Below the pieces are notes generated by a model. The model searched no databases. It was not told the DNA's origin and saw nothing but the letters and a program-made list of their open reading frames with translations. This document shows positions 44,564 through 54,363 of a stretch of 64,000 nt of DNA, piece by piece. The stretch lies in the NCBI GenBank assembly GCA_964558465.1, contig CAZLEF010000001.1, positions 352,770 to 416,769 of the forward strand, written 5' to 3'. The translations under genes were made by a program, and so were the position numbers. This DNA comes from JACJYC01 sp964558465 (lineage in GTDB: Bacteria > Bacteroidota > Bacteroidia > Chitinophagales > Saprospiraceae). Position 1 is the first letter of the stretch; each line of letters opens with the position of its first letter.

Positions 44564-46483
44564 TCAAGGTACCGCTGTAATATCCTTCCCGGCCAGTTCG
44601 ATCATCAACATCATTTCCGTTACCAGCCCATCTTCGCTGCCGCTGTACCCAACGCTCTTGAAGCGGATGTTCCCGGCCCGGTCGATGACAAATTTGGTCG
44701 GAATCCCTTCCACTTTGTACTTTTCAACCACCGAATTGTCATCGTCCATGATGACGTTGAAGGTGTACTGGTTACTTTTGATGAATTCGGAGACGTTTTT
44801 GAGTTTGTCCTTGCCGTTTTCCCAGGTATCCACAAAAAGGAAAACGACATCGTCCTGGTCTTTATGCTGGGTAACCGCCCGTTGCATGCCCGGGAAAGAA
44901 GCCTTGCAGGGGCCGCACCAGGTGGCCCAGAAGTCGAGCACCACCACTTTTCCGCGCAGGCTTTCGAGCGACACTTCCTGCCCTTCCAGGTTCCGAAGTA
45001 CAAAGGCGGGCGCGGCCTCGTTGATCATTTTCTTTTTTAATTCCTCCAGCGATTTTTGCCTGGCCTTTTCTTCCAGCCCGGCCAGCGATTTGTCGGCGGC
45101 GGTTTCCAAGGTGTTTTGGGCGATGAAAATCCGTTTGTACTGGTTTTTCATGGCGCCTGTACCGTAACCTTCGCTGATCAGTTTGGCCAGCATGGTTTCT
45201 GCTTCAGCAGCTCCCTTTCCGGCTTCGAGGTAAACACAATACCGTTCGTTCATTTCCGGGCTTTCAAACTTGCTGTCTTCACAGGCGATCTGCTGGTATT
45301 TCAACGCGTCGTCGTTTTTGCCCAGGCGGTGCATCAGCAAGGCATAAGTGTCGGCGTACATGCCGTAAGAATTTTTCATATAACCCTTCCAGGTGTTGGC
45401 GGTATAATACGGCGGTTTGGATTTGGCCGGATCGGCGATCACCTCCTCCATCAGTCGCAGCGATTCATGCGACATATTGGCGGCCCGCTGCAACAGCGCC
45501 TTGTCCGGTGCAGCGCCTTCCTCCATCGGCCAGTCGCCCGATAAATTCCACGCCAATCCATTGAGCGCGCCGGCTTTGGTTACCGGTGATTTGACCATAG
45601 CGATGTACTTGTCGAACCCGGCATAATCCTCAGCGTTACCATACATATTGGCCAATACGGAAGCCATCCTTTCGCCGGAGGTTTCATCCGTGCCGCCGGC
45701 CTTTTTCCACCGGTCAAACAATTCGGCCTTTTGGGCAAGGTCCTTCGTTTCGTAAAACTGATTGAGCAGGTCATTGAGCGCCGTTTCCCCTTTCGGAAAC
45801 TTCTTTTTGATCTGGTCGGCGGCAGTTTTCAGTTGGTCCGCATCCTCTGTTTTAAGCGTTTGGGCAAGACTTAGCGCCAGCATGAGGTCTTTTTCCGTGG
45901 CTTTTTTGTTTTTTCTCAATGCCTCGATTTTTGCCTTGGATTCATCGATGGCCGCCTGGTCGCTGAGCGACATGCCCAGCCCCGCATAATAGGGCGCCCA
46001 GAAAGGATCCCCTTTTATCGCCGGTTGCCGGGCAAATTCAGCTTTGAGCGATGAGGCGGCTTTGTCAAAATCGCCTTCAATGCCCATATACCGGTTCATG
46101 CGGCCGTACCCCAGGCTGATGCTGCCATGAGCTCCCTGAACCGGTGTCTGCCGGTCGGCCTGATACAACAGGACCGGCAGGTGCGCGATCGTTTCTTCTC
46201 CTTTATCTTTGGCCAGCAGGAAAAAGGCGACATCTTTATTGGAGGTATTGACGGTTCCGCTGACTTTCCCATTCTCAGCAGAAAAGTCAACATCACGGGC
46301 ATCGAAATCCTTGCCGTTGATAAAAAAGGCTTGTACATTAGCATCGGCAGGCAGGTCAAAGGCCATAAACCGGATGGTTTCGCCTGGCTGCGGATGGTCG
46401 GATGACAGTTTAAGGGTCTGGCCGTTCAGCAAAGAAGTGATTACCATGCCGAACGCCAACAGAAAAAGGTGATTTTTTTTCAT
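44564..46483 (-). CDS. TlpA-like thioredoxin-fold protein with large N-terminal region
   Basis: The protein has 639 residues from the ATG at 46483, with a signal peptide (HLFLLAFGMVITSLLNG). Residues about 25-130 are beta-rich; about 140-480 are helical and TPR-like. A TlpA/thioredoxin domain follows, with WATWCGPCK (Cys523, Cys526) and the cis-proline in GIPTKF (about 595). It is probably a periplasmic thiol reductase, as in other Bacteroidota TlpA-DsbE proteins with long amino-terminal arms. A TACCTTTG minus-7 match lies 21 bases upstream of the start. It converges on the lipoprotein gene. Confidence 0.88.
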   Translation of the reverse strand: MKKNHLFLLAFGMVITSLLNGQTLKLSSDHPQPGETIRFMAFDLPADANVQAFFINGKDFDARDVDFSAENGKVSGTVNTSNKDVAFFLLAKDKGEETIAHLPVLLYQADRQTPVQGAHGSISLGYGRMNRYMGIEGDFDKAASSLKAEFARQPAIKGDPFWAPYYAGLGMSLSDQAAIDESKAKIEALRKNKKATEKDLMLALSLAQTLKTEDADQLKTAADQIKKKFPKGETALNDLLNQFYETKDLAQKAELFDRWKKAGGTDETSGERMASVLANMYGNAEDYAGFDKYIAMVKSPVTKAGALNGLAWNLSGDWPMEEGAAPDKALLQRAANMSHESLRLMEEVIADPAKSKPPYYTANTWKGYMKNSYGMYADTYALLMHRLGKNDDALKYQQIACEDSKFESPEMNERYCVYLEAGKGAAEAETMLAKLISEGYGTGAMKNQYKRIFIAQNTLETAADKSLAGLEEKARQKSLEELKKKMINEAAPAFVLRNLEGQEVSLESLRGKVVVLDFWATWCGPCKASFPGMQRAVTQHKDQDDVVFLFVDTWENGKDKLKNVSEFIKSNQYTFNVIMDDDNSVVEKYKVEGIPTKFVIDRAGNIRFKSVGYSGSEDGLVTEMMLMIELAGKDITAVP

Positions 46484-46503
46484 AATGAGCTGTTTTAAGC
46501 TTT

Positions 46504-46511
46504 CAAAGGTA
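46504..46511 (-). promoter_or_regulatory. possible minus-7 element of the TlpA-like gene
   Basis: The minus strand reads TACCTTTG, matching TAnnTTTG, 20 bases before the ATG. The nearest TTG upstream (46537-46539) is 25 bases away, a little too far, so support is partial. Confidence 0.35.
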
Positions 46512-46680
46512 AAAGATATTGGATAGAATACCGGCACAAAGCAGCCCAAATTGTGGTCATTTGTAGGATACTTTACGCCGATCATCTAAGAATTGCCGAT
46601 TATTGTAACGAAACAATCGCTCCAAACGTTTTTTAAAAACCTTTTTTGTTAACATTGCCCTTTGAATCGAACCATTCATC

Positions 46681-49461
46681 ATGACCTACGACAATTTCAC
46701 CATTAAAGCCCAGGAAGCCATTTTAAAGGCGCAAAAACTGGCCGCAGGCCTCGACCAGCAGCAAGTTGACACCACCCACCTTGTCCGGGGCATCCTCGAT
46801 ATTGATGAAGATGTTTCCACTTTTATTCTCCAAAAAGAAAGCGTTGATGTCGGTGCGCTCAAACAAACCCTCGACGGCGCGATCCGGGAATACCCCCGGG
46901 TGGAAGGCGTAGACAAACAATTCCTCACCGCCGACGCCAACCGCGCACTGAGCCGCGCTAAAACCATGCTCAAGGATTTTGGCGACGAGTACATTTCCAT
47001 CGAACTCATCCTTTTGGGTATCCTTCAGGGAACCGACCGCGCCGCCAAGATCCTCAAACAAGCCGGCGTAACGGACAAGGGCATGCGGGCTGCGATCACC
47101 GAATTGCGCAAAGGCAAAAAGGTGACAGAACAAAGCGCTGAAGACAGCTATAACTCCCTCAGCAAATTTGCCGTTAATCTGAATGAACGGGCGGAATCCG
47201 GCAAACTCGATCCGATTGTCGGAAGGGACGACGAAATCCGCCGGGTGCTGCATATCCTCTCCCGCCGGAAAAAGAACAACCCGATCCTCGTTGGCGAAGC
47301 CGGCGTCGGCAAAACTGCCATCGTGGAAGGCATCGCCTGGCGGATCATCCAGGGCGATGTGCCCGAAAACCTGCGTTCCAAAAAAATATTCATCCTGGAT
47401 ATTGCAGCCCTCGTTGCCGGCGCAAAATACAAAGGCGAATTCGAAGAACGCCTCAAAGCAGTGATCAAGGAAGTGACCGAGTCCAACGGAGAGATCATCC
47501 TGTTCATCGACGAGATCCACACCCTCATCGGTGCGGGCGGCGGCAGCGGCGCAATGGATGCCGCCAATATCCTCAAACCGGCCCTTGCCCGGGGCGAACT
47601 GCGCACCATCGGCGCCACAACCCTCGACGAATACCAGAAGTATTTCGAACAGGATAAAGCCCTTGTCCGCCGGTTCCAAACCGTCCTGATCGACGAACCC
47701 AGCGTGGAAGAAACCATTTCCATCCTGCGCGGCCTCCAGGAACGGTATGAGGTTTATCACAAAATTGATATCCTGGATGAAGGCCTGATTGCAGCGGCGG
47801 AACTTTCCCACCGGTACATCGCCGATCGTTTCCTGCCTGACAAAGCCATCGACCTGATCGACGAGGCTTCCGCCAAAATGCGACTGGAACTGGATTCCGT
47901 ACCCGACGAAGTGGACGAATGGGACCGCAAAGTGCGCCAACTGGAAATCGAACGCGAGGCCATCAAACGGGAAAAAGACACCAAAAAACTGGCGATCATC
48001 AACGAACAGATCGCCAACGCCAAAGAAAAACGCGACTCCCTGCGCGCCGGATGGCAAAATGAAAAAGAGATCGTCGACCAGATCCAGAATATCAAAAAAG
48101 GGATCGAACAAATGGAGATCGAAGCTGCCAAGGCCGAACGCAACAGCGATTTCGAAACCGTGGCCAAGATCCGGTACGGCGAATTGCAGCAAATGCAAAC
48201 GTCGCTCAAGGAAGCAGAACTGAAACTGGAAAAACTGCCCGATGAAAAAAGGTTTACCGCTGAAGCCGTCACGGCCAACGATATAGCCGAGGTGGTCGCC
48301 CGCTGGACCGGCATTCCCGTTGCCAAAATGCTGCAAAGCGAAAAAGATAAACTCCTCACCCTGGAAGCGGAGATCCACAAACGCCTGATTGGCCAGGATG
48401 AAGCCGTCCGGGCCGTTTCCGATGCCGTCCGCCGCAGCCGGGCCGGATTGCAGGACGCCGACCGCCCCATCGGCTCTTTCATCTTCCTGGGCCCTACAGG
48501 CGTAGGTAAAACGGAATTGGCCAAAGCCCTGGCCGAAGTCCTCTTCGACGACGAAAGGGCCATCACCCGAATCGACATGAGCGAATACCAGGAACGCCAT
48601 ACTACCAGCAGGCTGACCGGCGCACCTCCCGGGTATGTGGGTTATGAAGAAGGCGGACAACTGACGGAAGCAGTACGCAGAAGACCCTACTCCATTATCC
48701 TGCTCGACGAGATCGAAAAGGCCCACCCCGATACTTTCAATGTGCTCCTTCAGGTACTCGACGACGGCCGGCTGACCGATAACCGCGGCCGGGTCGCCAA
48801 TTTCAAAAATACGATCATCATCATGACGTCCAATATGGGCTCAGAGATCATCCTCGAAAACTTCGAAGACCTCGAAGCTGTTGGCGACGACAAACGCGGG
48901 GAAATCCTGGAAACGACCAAGGAGGAGGTCTTTAAACAACTGAAAGAAAACCTGCGCCCGGAATTCCTCAACCGGATCGACGAACAGGTCATGTTCCTGC
49001 CCCTGACCCGCGCGGAAATCCACCAGATCCTGCGGCTGCTGATGCGCAAAACGGAAAAATTAATGGGCAGACAGGAGATCAGCATCCAGATCAGCGAAGC
49101 AGCCCTGGATCACCTCGCAGACCTGGGGTATGACCCGCAATTCGGCGCAAGACCCCTCAAAAGGGTGGTCCAGCGCGAACTGATCAACGAGCTTTCCAAA
49201 CTGGTCATCGGTGGGCAATACCTTCCCGGCGATACGATTTATGTTGACGAACAAAAAGACGCCCTGACCTTCGGCAAAGAGCCTTTCAAAGGCGCGGTCG
49301 TATCCAAAAAGGATAAGGCGGAAGAGAAAGCCGAAGCCGAAAAAGCCAAAGAAATCGAAGAAGCTGAAAAACAACGCAAAGCCGCCGAAGAACGCCAGAA
49401 ATTGCTGAAAGAACTGGAACAAGCTACCAAGGATGTAGAGGATGCCGTCAAGGATGTTTAA
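46681..49461 (+). CDS. ATP-dependent disaggregase ClpB
   Basis: The protein has 926 residues. An amino-terminal Clp repeat domain (1-145) is followed by the first AAA module with Walker A GEAGVGKT (205-212) and Walker B LFIDEIH (274-280). The coiled-coil middle domain (about 405-525) defines ClpB rather than ClpA or ClpC. The second AAA module has GPTGVGKT (604-611), and GAPPGYVGYEEGGQL forms the pore loop. No ClpP-binding IGF loop is seen, as expected. The last 55 residues, after KEPFKGAVV, are a Lys/Glu/Ala-rich tail, longer than in E. coli ClpB (857 residues). It rescues aggregated proteins with DnaK in the cytosol. Confidence 0.96.
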   Translation: MTYDNFTIKAQEAILKAQKLAAGLDQQQVDTTHLVRGILDIDEDVSTFILQKESVDVGALKQTLDGAIREYPRVEGVDKQFLTADANRALSRAKTMLKDFGDEYISIELILLGILQGTDRAAKILKQAGVTDKGMRAAITELRKGKKVTEQSAEDSYNSLSKFAVNLNERAESGKLDPIVGRDDEIRRVLHILSRRKKNNPILVGEAGVGKTAIVEGIAWRIIQGDVPENLRSKKIFILDIAALVAGAKYKGEFEERLKAVIKEVTESNGEIILFIDEIHTLIGAGGGSGAMDAANILKPALARGELRTIGATTLDEYQKYFEQDKALVRRFQTVLIDEPSVEETISILRGLQERYEVYHKIDILDEGLIAAAELSHRYIADRFLPDKAIDLIDEASAKMRLELDSVPDEVDEWDRKVRQLEIEREAIKREKDTKKLAIINEQIANAKEKRDSLRAGWQNEKEIVDQIQNIKKGIEQMEIEAAKAERNSDFETVAKIRYGELQQMQTSLKEAELKLEKLPDEKRFTAEAVTANDIAEVVARWTGIPVAKMLQSEKDKLLTLEAEIHKRLIGQDEAVRAVSDAVRRSRAGLQDADRPIGSFIFLGPTGVGKTELAKALAEVLFDDERAITRIDMSEYQERHTTSRLTGAPPGYVGYEEGGQLTEAVRRRPYSIILLDEIEKAHPDTFNVLLQVLDDGRLTDNRGRVANFKNTIIIMTSNMGSEIILENFEDLEAVGDDKRGEILETTKEEVFKQLKENLRPEFLNRIDEQVMFLPLTRAEIHQILRLLMRKTEKLMGRQEISIQISEAALDHLADLGYDPQFGARPLKRVVQRELINELSKLVIGGQYLPGDTIYVDEQKDALTFGKEPFKGAVVSKKDKAEEKAEAEKAKEIEEAEKQRKAAEERQKLLKELEQATKDVEDAVKDV

Positions 49462-49463
49462 AG

Positions 49464-49622
49464 GAGGAGGAATCGAGGAATCGAGGAAGTGCGCGGCATG
49501 CCACAGGCCTGGAGGAATCAATCCAACCAATTGTTGATTTGTTGATGCGTTAATGCGAAGAATCCAAACAATCCAAACAATCAAATCAATCAAATCAATC
49601 CAAACAATCAAATCAATCAAAA
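49464..49622. repeat. simple-sequence intergenic repeats after clpB
   Basis: The gap between clpB and the next gene holds GGAATCGAGGAATCGAGGAAG units, GTTGATTTGTTGAT, and then a chain of AATCCAAAC and AATCAAATC units running to three bases before the next ATG. Similar GGAATTGAGGAATTG runs lie at 58600-58700, GATTG runs at 30486-30525, and GTTGATTT runs at 63949-64000. Confidence 0.7.
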
Positions 49623-49623
49623 A

Positions 49624-49863
49624 ATGAGCTGGCTTTACATCGTAATCATAGGCGCCATCGCCGGTTGGCTGAGCGGACTGGTCATGAAAGGATCGGGTTT
49701 CGGTCTGTTGGGCAACATCGTTGTCGGGGTATTAGGCGCCATTGTCGGCGGCTGGTTGTTCAGTTTTCTGAAAATTAATGCTTACAGCCTGGGCGGGTCC
49801 ATCTTGTCTGCCGTGGTTGGGTCCATTATCCTGATCTGGCTGAGCAAAAAACTCAAACTTTGA
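49624..49863 (+). CDS. GlsB/YeaQ/YmgE-family small membrane protein
   Basis: The protein has 79 residues with three membrane helices and Gly-rich faces. The pattern GAIAGWLSGLVMKGSGFGLL, then GNIVVGVLGAIVGGWLF, is the hallmark of the transglycosylase-associated (GlsB/YeaQ) stress family. Its function is unproven; it is often linked to stress. It ends in TGATG, overlapping by one base the start of the VWA gene, so the two are translationally coupled. The position right after clpB may also reflect stress regulation. Confidence 0.88.
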   Translation: MSWLYIVIIGAIAGWLSGLVMKGSGFGLLGNIVVGVLGAIVGGWLFSFLKINAYSLGGSILSAVVGSIILIWLSKKLKL

Positions 49864-51026
49864 TGCCGGACCCTGGACCGGGTTTCCAACCGGAAGAAGA
49901 CCGCCTTCGCAGGTGGCGGCTCATCCTGGGCGCCAAAGCGGATGCAGGCGGTGAAATCGGCCTAGACGGGGTGCAAACCGGCATGGACCGGGTATTGGAG
50001 GCCCTTTACGATTCCGACCGCCGGGGTAACCTGGGCCCCAGTTCGCCGAGTGTCAACCGGTGGCTGGGCGATATCCGTACGTATTTCCCCACACCTGTTG
50101 TTCAGATGCTTCAGAAAGACGCTCTGGAACGCCTGGGTCTGGAGCGGATGTTGCTCGAACCCGAATTGTTGGAAAGCGTTTCCCCCGATGTACACCTGGC
50201 AGGCGCGCTGCTGAGCCTGGGGAAAATGTTGCCCGATAAAACCCGGGAAACCGCCCGGATGGTGATCCGGAAAGTAGTGGAGCAAATCGAATTGAGAATG
50301 CGTTTTCCGCTCGAGCAGGCCATTCGCGGCAGCCTCAACCGCGCAGTCCGGAATTTTAAGCCCAGGCCCCATGAGATCAACTGGTCGCAAACGGTCAAAG
50401 TCAACCTTCAATATTACCAATCCGACCTCAAAGTGATCATCCCCAATAAAGTCATCGGCTTCGGCCACAAGCGGAGGCAGATGAAACAGGTCATCCTGCT
50501 CATCGACCAAAGTGGCTCCATGGCCAGTTCGGCGGTATATGCCGGGGTGGCTGCCTGCGTCATGGCGTCCATCCGCAGCCTGCGCACCCATGTCGTGGCC
50601 TTCGACGTCAATGTGGCAGACCTGACCGAACGCCTTTCCGACCCCGTCGAACTGCTCTTCGGCATCCAATTGGGCGGAGGGACAGATATAGCAAGGGCTT
50701 TGCGGTACGGCGCCGGCCTGATCCAAAACCCCGCAGAAACCACTTTTCTGCTGATCAGCGACCTGTTTGAAGGCGGCAACGACAGGGAAATGATGAGCCA
50801 GGTCGCCAGGATCAAATCCTCAGGCGTCCATTTCATAACCCTGCTCGCACTCAACGACGAAGGCGCCCCTGCATTCGACCGGAATATCGCCGCCAAACTG
50901 GCTGCCCTGGGTATCCCCGCTTTTGCCTGTACGCCCGACCTTTTCCCGGGCCTGATGGGGGCCGCCCTGAACCACGAGCCGATCACGGACTGGATGGGGC
51001 AAAACGGGGTGAATGCAAAAAATTGA
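49863..51026 (+). CDS. VWA-domain protein (predicted partner of a MoxR/DUF5682-type system)
   Basis: The protein has 387 residues from the ATG at 49863 (TGATG overlap with the upstream stop). The first 190 residues are helical with a conserved FPTPVVQMLQKDALERLGL segment. The von Willebrand A domain begins near 208, with an intact metal-ion site: ILLIDQSGSM (Asp215, Ser217, Ser219), a Thr in GGGTDIARAL, and Asp in LISDLFEGG. Such proteins are, by family knowledge, commonly encoded with a MoxR-type AAA ATPase and a DUF5682 protein. Here the DUF5682-like gene is close by but convergent, and the ATPase is absent from the window. Molecular role unknown. Confidence 0.82.
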   Translation: MPDPGPGFQPEEDRLRRWRLILGAKADAGGEIGLDGVQTGMDRVLEALYDSDRRGNLGPSSPSVNRWLGDIRTYFPTPVVQMLQKDALERLGLERMLLEPELLESVSPDVHLAGALLSLGKMLPDKTRETARMVIRKVVEQIELRMRFPLEQAIRGSLNRAVRNFKPRPHEINWSQTVKVNLQYYQSDLKVIIPNKVIGFGHKRRQMKQVILLIDQSGSMASSAVYAGVAACVMASIRSLRTHVVAFDVNVADLTERLSDPVELLFGIQLGGGTDIARALRYGAGLIQNPAETTFLLISDLFEGGNDREMMSQVARIKSSGVHFITLLALNDEGAPAFDRNIAAKLAALGIPAFACTPDLFPGLMGAALNHEPITDWMGQNGVNAKN

Positions 51027-51912
51027 ATGCGTTGAAACAAACCGTTTGCCGGCGTTTAAAAAACCTGACCGGCCTCCGTTTCCTGTCGGGGAATATTACC
51101 CCCTGATCTATGAATGGGATTTACAAAATACGTGGTTGGGTTTATCTACCTTTCCGGATTCCAGCGAAGGTTTCGAAGTGATCCGTTTCACGGATCTGAC
51201 CCATGGGGAAGGCTTGCTTTTTTTACCAGATGCCGGCGGGAACCGGCTTTGTGAATCCCGGTATGCGTTTACCTGGAAACGAGACTTTGGTCAGGACGCC
51301 TACCCCATCCGCCAGGAGCTTTATCGTTACTTTACCCGTCAGGAAACCGATTGTTTAGCCGGATCGAATCGCGGCGCCAGTACAGAACTACTGGCCCGGC
51401 AGCTTGATTCTATCCGAATTGACTACCTGGAAAAATCGGACCCTGAAAAAAAGGAATTATCTGCCTTTTACCTGACCCGGAAATCAAGCCCGCAGTTCTA
51501 TAACGCGGCAAAGTATGAAATAGCCGACTCGGCGCTATGGGATCGCCTGTTCCTTCCCGGCCAAAAGGGAAAGGCCCGCCAAGATGAGATCATGGCTGCG
51601 TTAGGAGAGTCCTGGCTCAACCATAAAAAGATCAATCGAGGCGAAAATATTTACGCCACCTGGTTCGAAATGAAACCGGGCAGTTCAAGGGTTAAACTTG
51701 GCATGATAGATCAGGTTTACGATGCAGGATGGGTAGAATTCCGCGACGGCCATTTTCAATTCAAACCCCGGGCCTGGGGAAAAGGAGAAAAACTGATGGA
51801 TCTGGATGATCTTTATTTTTCAGACCGGAATGGAAGTCTCCGAAGAGGCAGGCTAACTTTCTACTTCGACTTGTCCAGAATACGGATAACAGTGGCTTCT
51901 CCTGATCTCTGA
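51013..51912 (+). CDS. hypothetical protein coupled to the VWA gene
   Basis: The protein has 299 residues, with a start codon 14 bases inside the VWA gene in another frame, so translation is probably coupled. It is soluble, with no signal peptide or membrane helix. It is rich in aromatic residues and acidic loops (YYPLIYEWDLQNTWLGLST, YATWFEMKPGSS). The family is not recognised. It lies between the VWA gene and the convergent DUF5682-like gene and may be a further component of that set. Confidence 0.6.
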   Translation: MQKIECVETNRLPAFKKPDRPPFPVGEYYPLIYEWDLQNTWLGLSTFPDSSEGFEVIRFTDLTHGEGLLFLPDAGGNRLCESRYAFTWKRDFGQDAYPIRQELYRYFTRQETDCLAGSNRGASTELLARQLDSIRIDYLEKSDPEKKELSAFYLTRKSSPQFYNAAKYEIADSALWDRLFLPGQKGKARQDEIMAALGESWLNHKKINRGENIYATWFEMKPGSSRVKLGMIDQVYDAGWVEFRDGHFQFKPRAWGKGEKLMDLDDLYFSDRNGSLRRGRLTFYFDLSRIRITVASPDL

Positions 51913-51945
51913 CCCTTTCCGGCGAACGCCATGGCCAACCCGCAT

Positions 51946-54216
51946 CTAACCCAACCCCAGGATCATCCGCGCCGTTTTCAGCAGGATCTTATCTTCGGGG
52001 GATACCGGTATATTTGAACTCGGTTCTTTTTCAGTTGTCGGGCCGGTTGCCTGAGGTTGCCGGGCCAAATCGAGCATTTGCCGCCGCTCGCCGGGTGAAA
52101 ACCCTGAAAACGCGCGCCTTACGACCGGCAAGACATGTTGAAAGGCATCCGGGGAAATACCCGCCACCCATTCGTCGAGCAAAACCCAGAGGGGTGGGTG
52201 GTGGATCAGCACCAGGCCGCTGCCGTCCAGGAATCCTTCTATCCAGTTGGCCACAGTGAGCGCATCGCTCCGGCCCGAGGAAAGGGCCAGGCGCATCTGC
52301 CGGTTGGTTGCCGGAAGATCCCAGCACTGTTTGTCGAACAGGATCCGCGTCGTTTGTCCTGCGATCAGCGGAGCGCTTTGCGGGGCCAGCGCAACCTGTT
52401 CCAACGTGTGCAGCCACAGGGGCAGGTAGTGGTCATAGGCCTGTATGGAGAGCGACCGGTTGGCTGTCGCCAGGGCTTTTTGCCAGGTCCGGGCGGAGGA
52501 TTCGTCCAGACCCGCCAGGGCGCCGGGTAGGCCGGCGCACAACCTCGGGATGATCTCGTTGACCAGTTCGGCCAATGCAGATACATCCGTTTTGCGGGCA
52601 TCGCCATACCGGATAACCGCGATCAGCGGCGGCAGGGTTTCCAGCAACGTGAAGATGTCGTGCCCCAGGGCGCTGATATCCCTCATCCGCCGGATAACCG
52701 GCGCCAGGGCTTCCGGCAATCCGGCCCGGAGCGCGTCGGATGCCATGCCGGCCAGTTGGGTTAAATTGGCGGATTGCTCCGACAAATGAATCAACCGGGC
52801 GCCGGCCGCTTTTTCCAGCGTATTGCCCCAGATGCCGGCCTCGATGACGGCCAGTGCAAAATGCGGTTCCCAGGTCATTCGCCAGATCTCTTTGAAGCCG
52901 CCGAGCGTCGTTTCAGGGTTTTCTTCCAGTTTGCCCCAGCGGATCTCCAGGATGTTCAGGCGGTGCAACAGATGACTTTTTTCCAGATCAGCGGGTTCGC
53001 GCAGGTCGATGCCGCCCTTGGGGTTGGTGGCCGTTGCTTTGAGCCATTGTTCTTCATCGGCGCCCCAATATTTGCCCATACGGGCCGATTTGATGGCTTG
53101 CTCCAGGTCTTTTTGCAGGGGGACTTTCGCCAGTCCGCCCGGTACCGAGCCCACTTTTTCGCCGATCACCAATCTTTCGCGGATCAGGGCATAAGCCGGG
53201 TTTTCCCCGCGGCTGAATACACTGTGGGCGGCTTCTTCGAGCTCATCCAGCCCGGGGATGGCGAACATTCGAAGGGTCGCCAGGGTTTCGGCCAGGCGTG
53301 TCGCATCCTGGGTTTGCGCGGGGGAGGCATCAAACCCTTCTTTGCGCAGCAAACCCGCCACCCTCGACATCCAGCGGACCGTCGCTTCCCGGTTGTAACT
53401 GAACAGCAATTCGTACCAGGCCGGGGCTGTTATGCCCGCGCCGTAGCCGCTTTCGCGCGATAAATGGCGGTAACTCCAGGGGATCCAGGCCGCTTCGGAT
53501 TTTCGCTTGGGCAAACCTTTTAAAACCGCGTTGTCAGCAGCGGCTTTCAGGGTAGCCGTTCCGGCAAGAACCGGGGCGTGCCAGGCGCCGCAAACCACCG
53601 CGATCCGCTGATAACCCTGTTTGAGCAGCTCCCGGATGGATTTCCGCATAAACGCCTCCCGGAGCAAGGTTTCCCGGGTTTCCGTCCGGACGGGGGCTTC
53701 CCTTAAAGCCGTCGCCATTTCCAGGATGGCTTGAAAAATGGCTTCTTCATTTGGCGCGCGCTCAAAGGTGGCGTCCCACCAGCGCTCGCTGTCGGTATAC
53801 CCCACCAGACGGGCCATTTCGCCGAGCGGGTCGGCCTGGAGGGCGTTTTCTTCAGGGGTCAGATCAAGGACCAACTGGCTTTTCCGGTCGAGCGCAAACT
53901 GGATGCTCATTGGCAGGTCAATCGGATAAACAGGGATATTACAATCCGCCGCGTGCAACAAGGCCTGCCATTCCGGCGAAAATTCAGCGAACGGGTAATA
54001 GGAAGCCTGGTGCAGGTCGTCGGGGTTGTAAAACAGAATGGCGACAGGCGGTTCCGGCTTTTCTTTGGTAAGTGCTTTCAGCGAGTCGGCCGCATCGGCG
54101 GGCAATTCAACCGCCAGACAATCCGGGGCGAATGGCCGGAGAGCGCCAATCAGGCTGCGGGCTGAGCCGGGGCCGTGGTGGCGGATGCCAAAAACGCGGA
54201 GGTCGGGAGAGGGCAA
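51946..54216 (-). CDS. DUF5682-like protein
   Basis: The protein has 756 residues from a TTG at 54216, preceded by GGAAAAAAA; no ATG is available before the upstream stop. The opening VFGIRHHGPGSARSL (residues 8-22), the later VELPAD and PVAILFYNP, and YPFAEFSPEWQ are the recognisable blocks of the DUF5682 family. The family is of unknown function and is often placed beside VWA and AAA (MoxR) genes. The rest is helical with an all-alpha carboxy half. No signal peptide is seen, so it is cytoplasmic. It faces the VWA gene tail-to-tail across the hypothetical gene. No enzymatic role is established. Confidence 0.75.
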   Translation of the reverse strand: MPSPDLRVFGIRHHGPGSARSLIGALRPFAPDCLAVELPADAADSLKALTKEKPEPPVAILFYNPDDLHQASYYPFAEFSPEWQALLHAADCNIPVYPIDLPMSIQFALDRKSQLVLDLTPEENALQADPLGEMARLVGYTDSERWWDATFERAPNEEAIFQAILEMATALREAPVRTETRETLLREAFMRKSIRELLKQGYQRIAVVCGAWHAPVLAGTATLKAAADNAVLKGLPKRKSEAAWIPWSYRHLSRESGYGAGITAPAWYELLFSYNREATVRWMSRVAGLLRKEGFDASPAQTQDATRLAETLATLRMFAIPGLDELEEAAHSVFSRGENPAYALIRERLVIGEKVGSVPGGLAKVPLQKDLEQAIKSARMGKYWGADEEQWLKATATNPKGGIDLREPADLEKSHLLHRLNILEIRWGKLEENPETTLGGFKEIWRMTWEPHFALAVIEAGIWGNTLEKAAGARLIHLSEQSANLTQLAGMASDALRAGLPEALAPVIRRMRDISALGHDIFTLLETLPPLIAVIRYGDARKTDVSALAELVNEIIPRLCAGLPGALAGLDESSARTWQKALATANRSLSIQAYDHYLPLWLHTLEQVALAPQSAPLIAGQTTRILFDKQCWDLPATNRQMRLALSSGRSDALTVANWIEGFLDGSGLVLIHHPPLWVLLDEWVAGISPDAFQHVLPVVRRAFSGFSPGERRQMLDLARQPQATGPTTEKEPSSNIPVSPEDKILLKTARMILGLG

Positions 54217-54363
54217 ATCGTGAATTTTTTTCCAAAGCTATGAAATATAGCCCTTTTGAAAAAAAGAATTGATCGTGCTGAACAGGCCGATATTTGCAGT
54301 CTGACCTTATGGGGCGCCAATCGCTATACCGGAACCTGGCCTTTCATCCCCAGGCAGCAGCAG

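Noticed and set aside
46723..48726. A 667-codon open frame antisense to clpB
   Set aside because: It lies entirely opposite the unmistakable ClpB coding sequence, is rich in Phe and Gly as expected for the complement of Glu/Lys-rich codons, has no recognisable domain, and is explained by codon bias of the real gene.
46681..49461. ClpA or ClpC identity for the Clp ATPase
   Set aside because: The long coiled middle domain between the two AAA modules is specific to ClpB, and no ClpP-recognition loop is seen.
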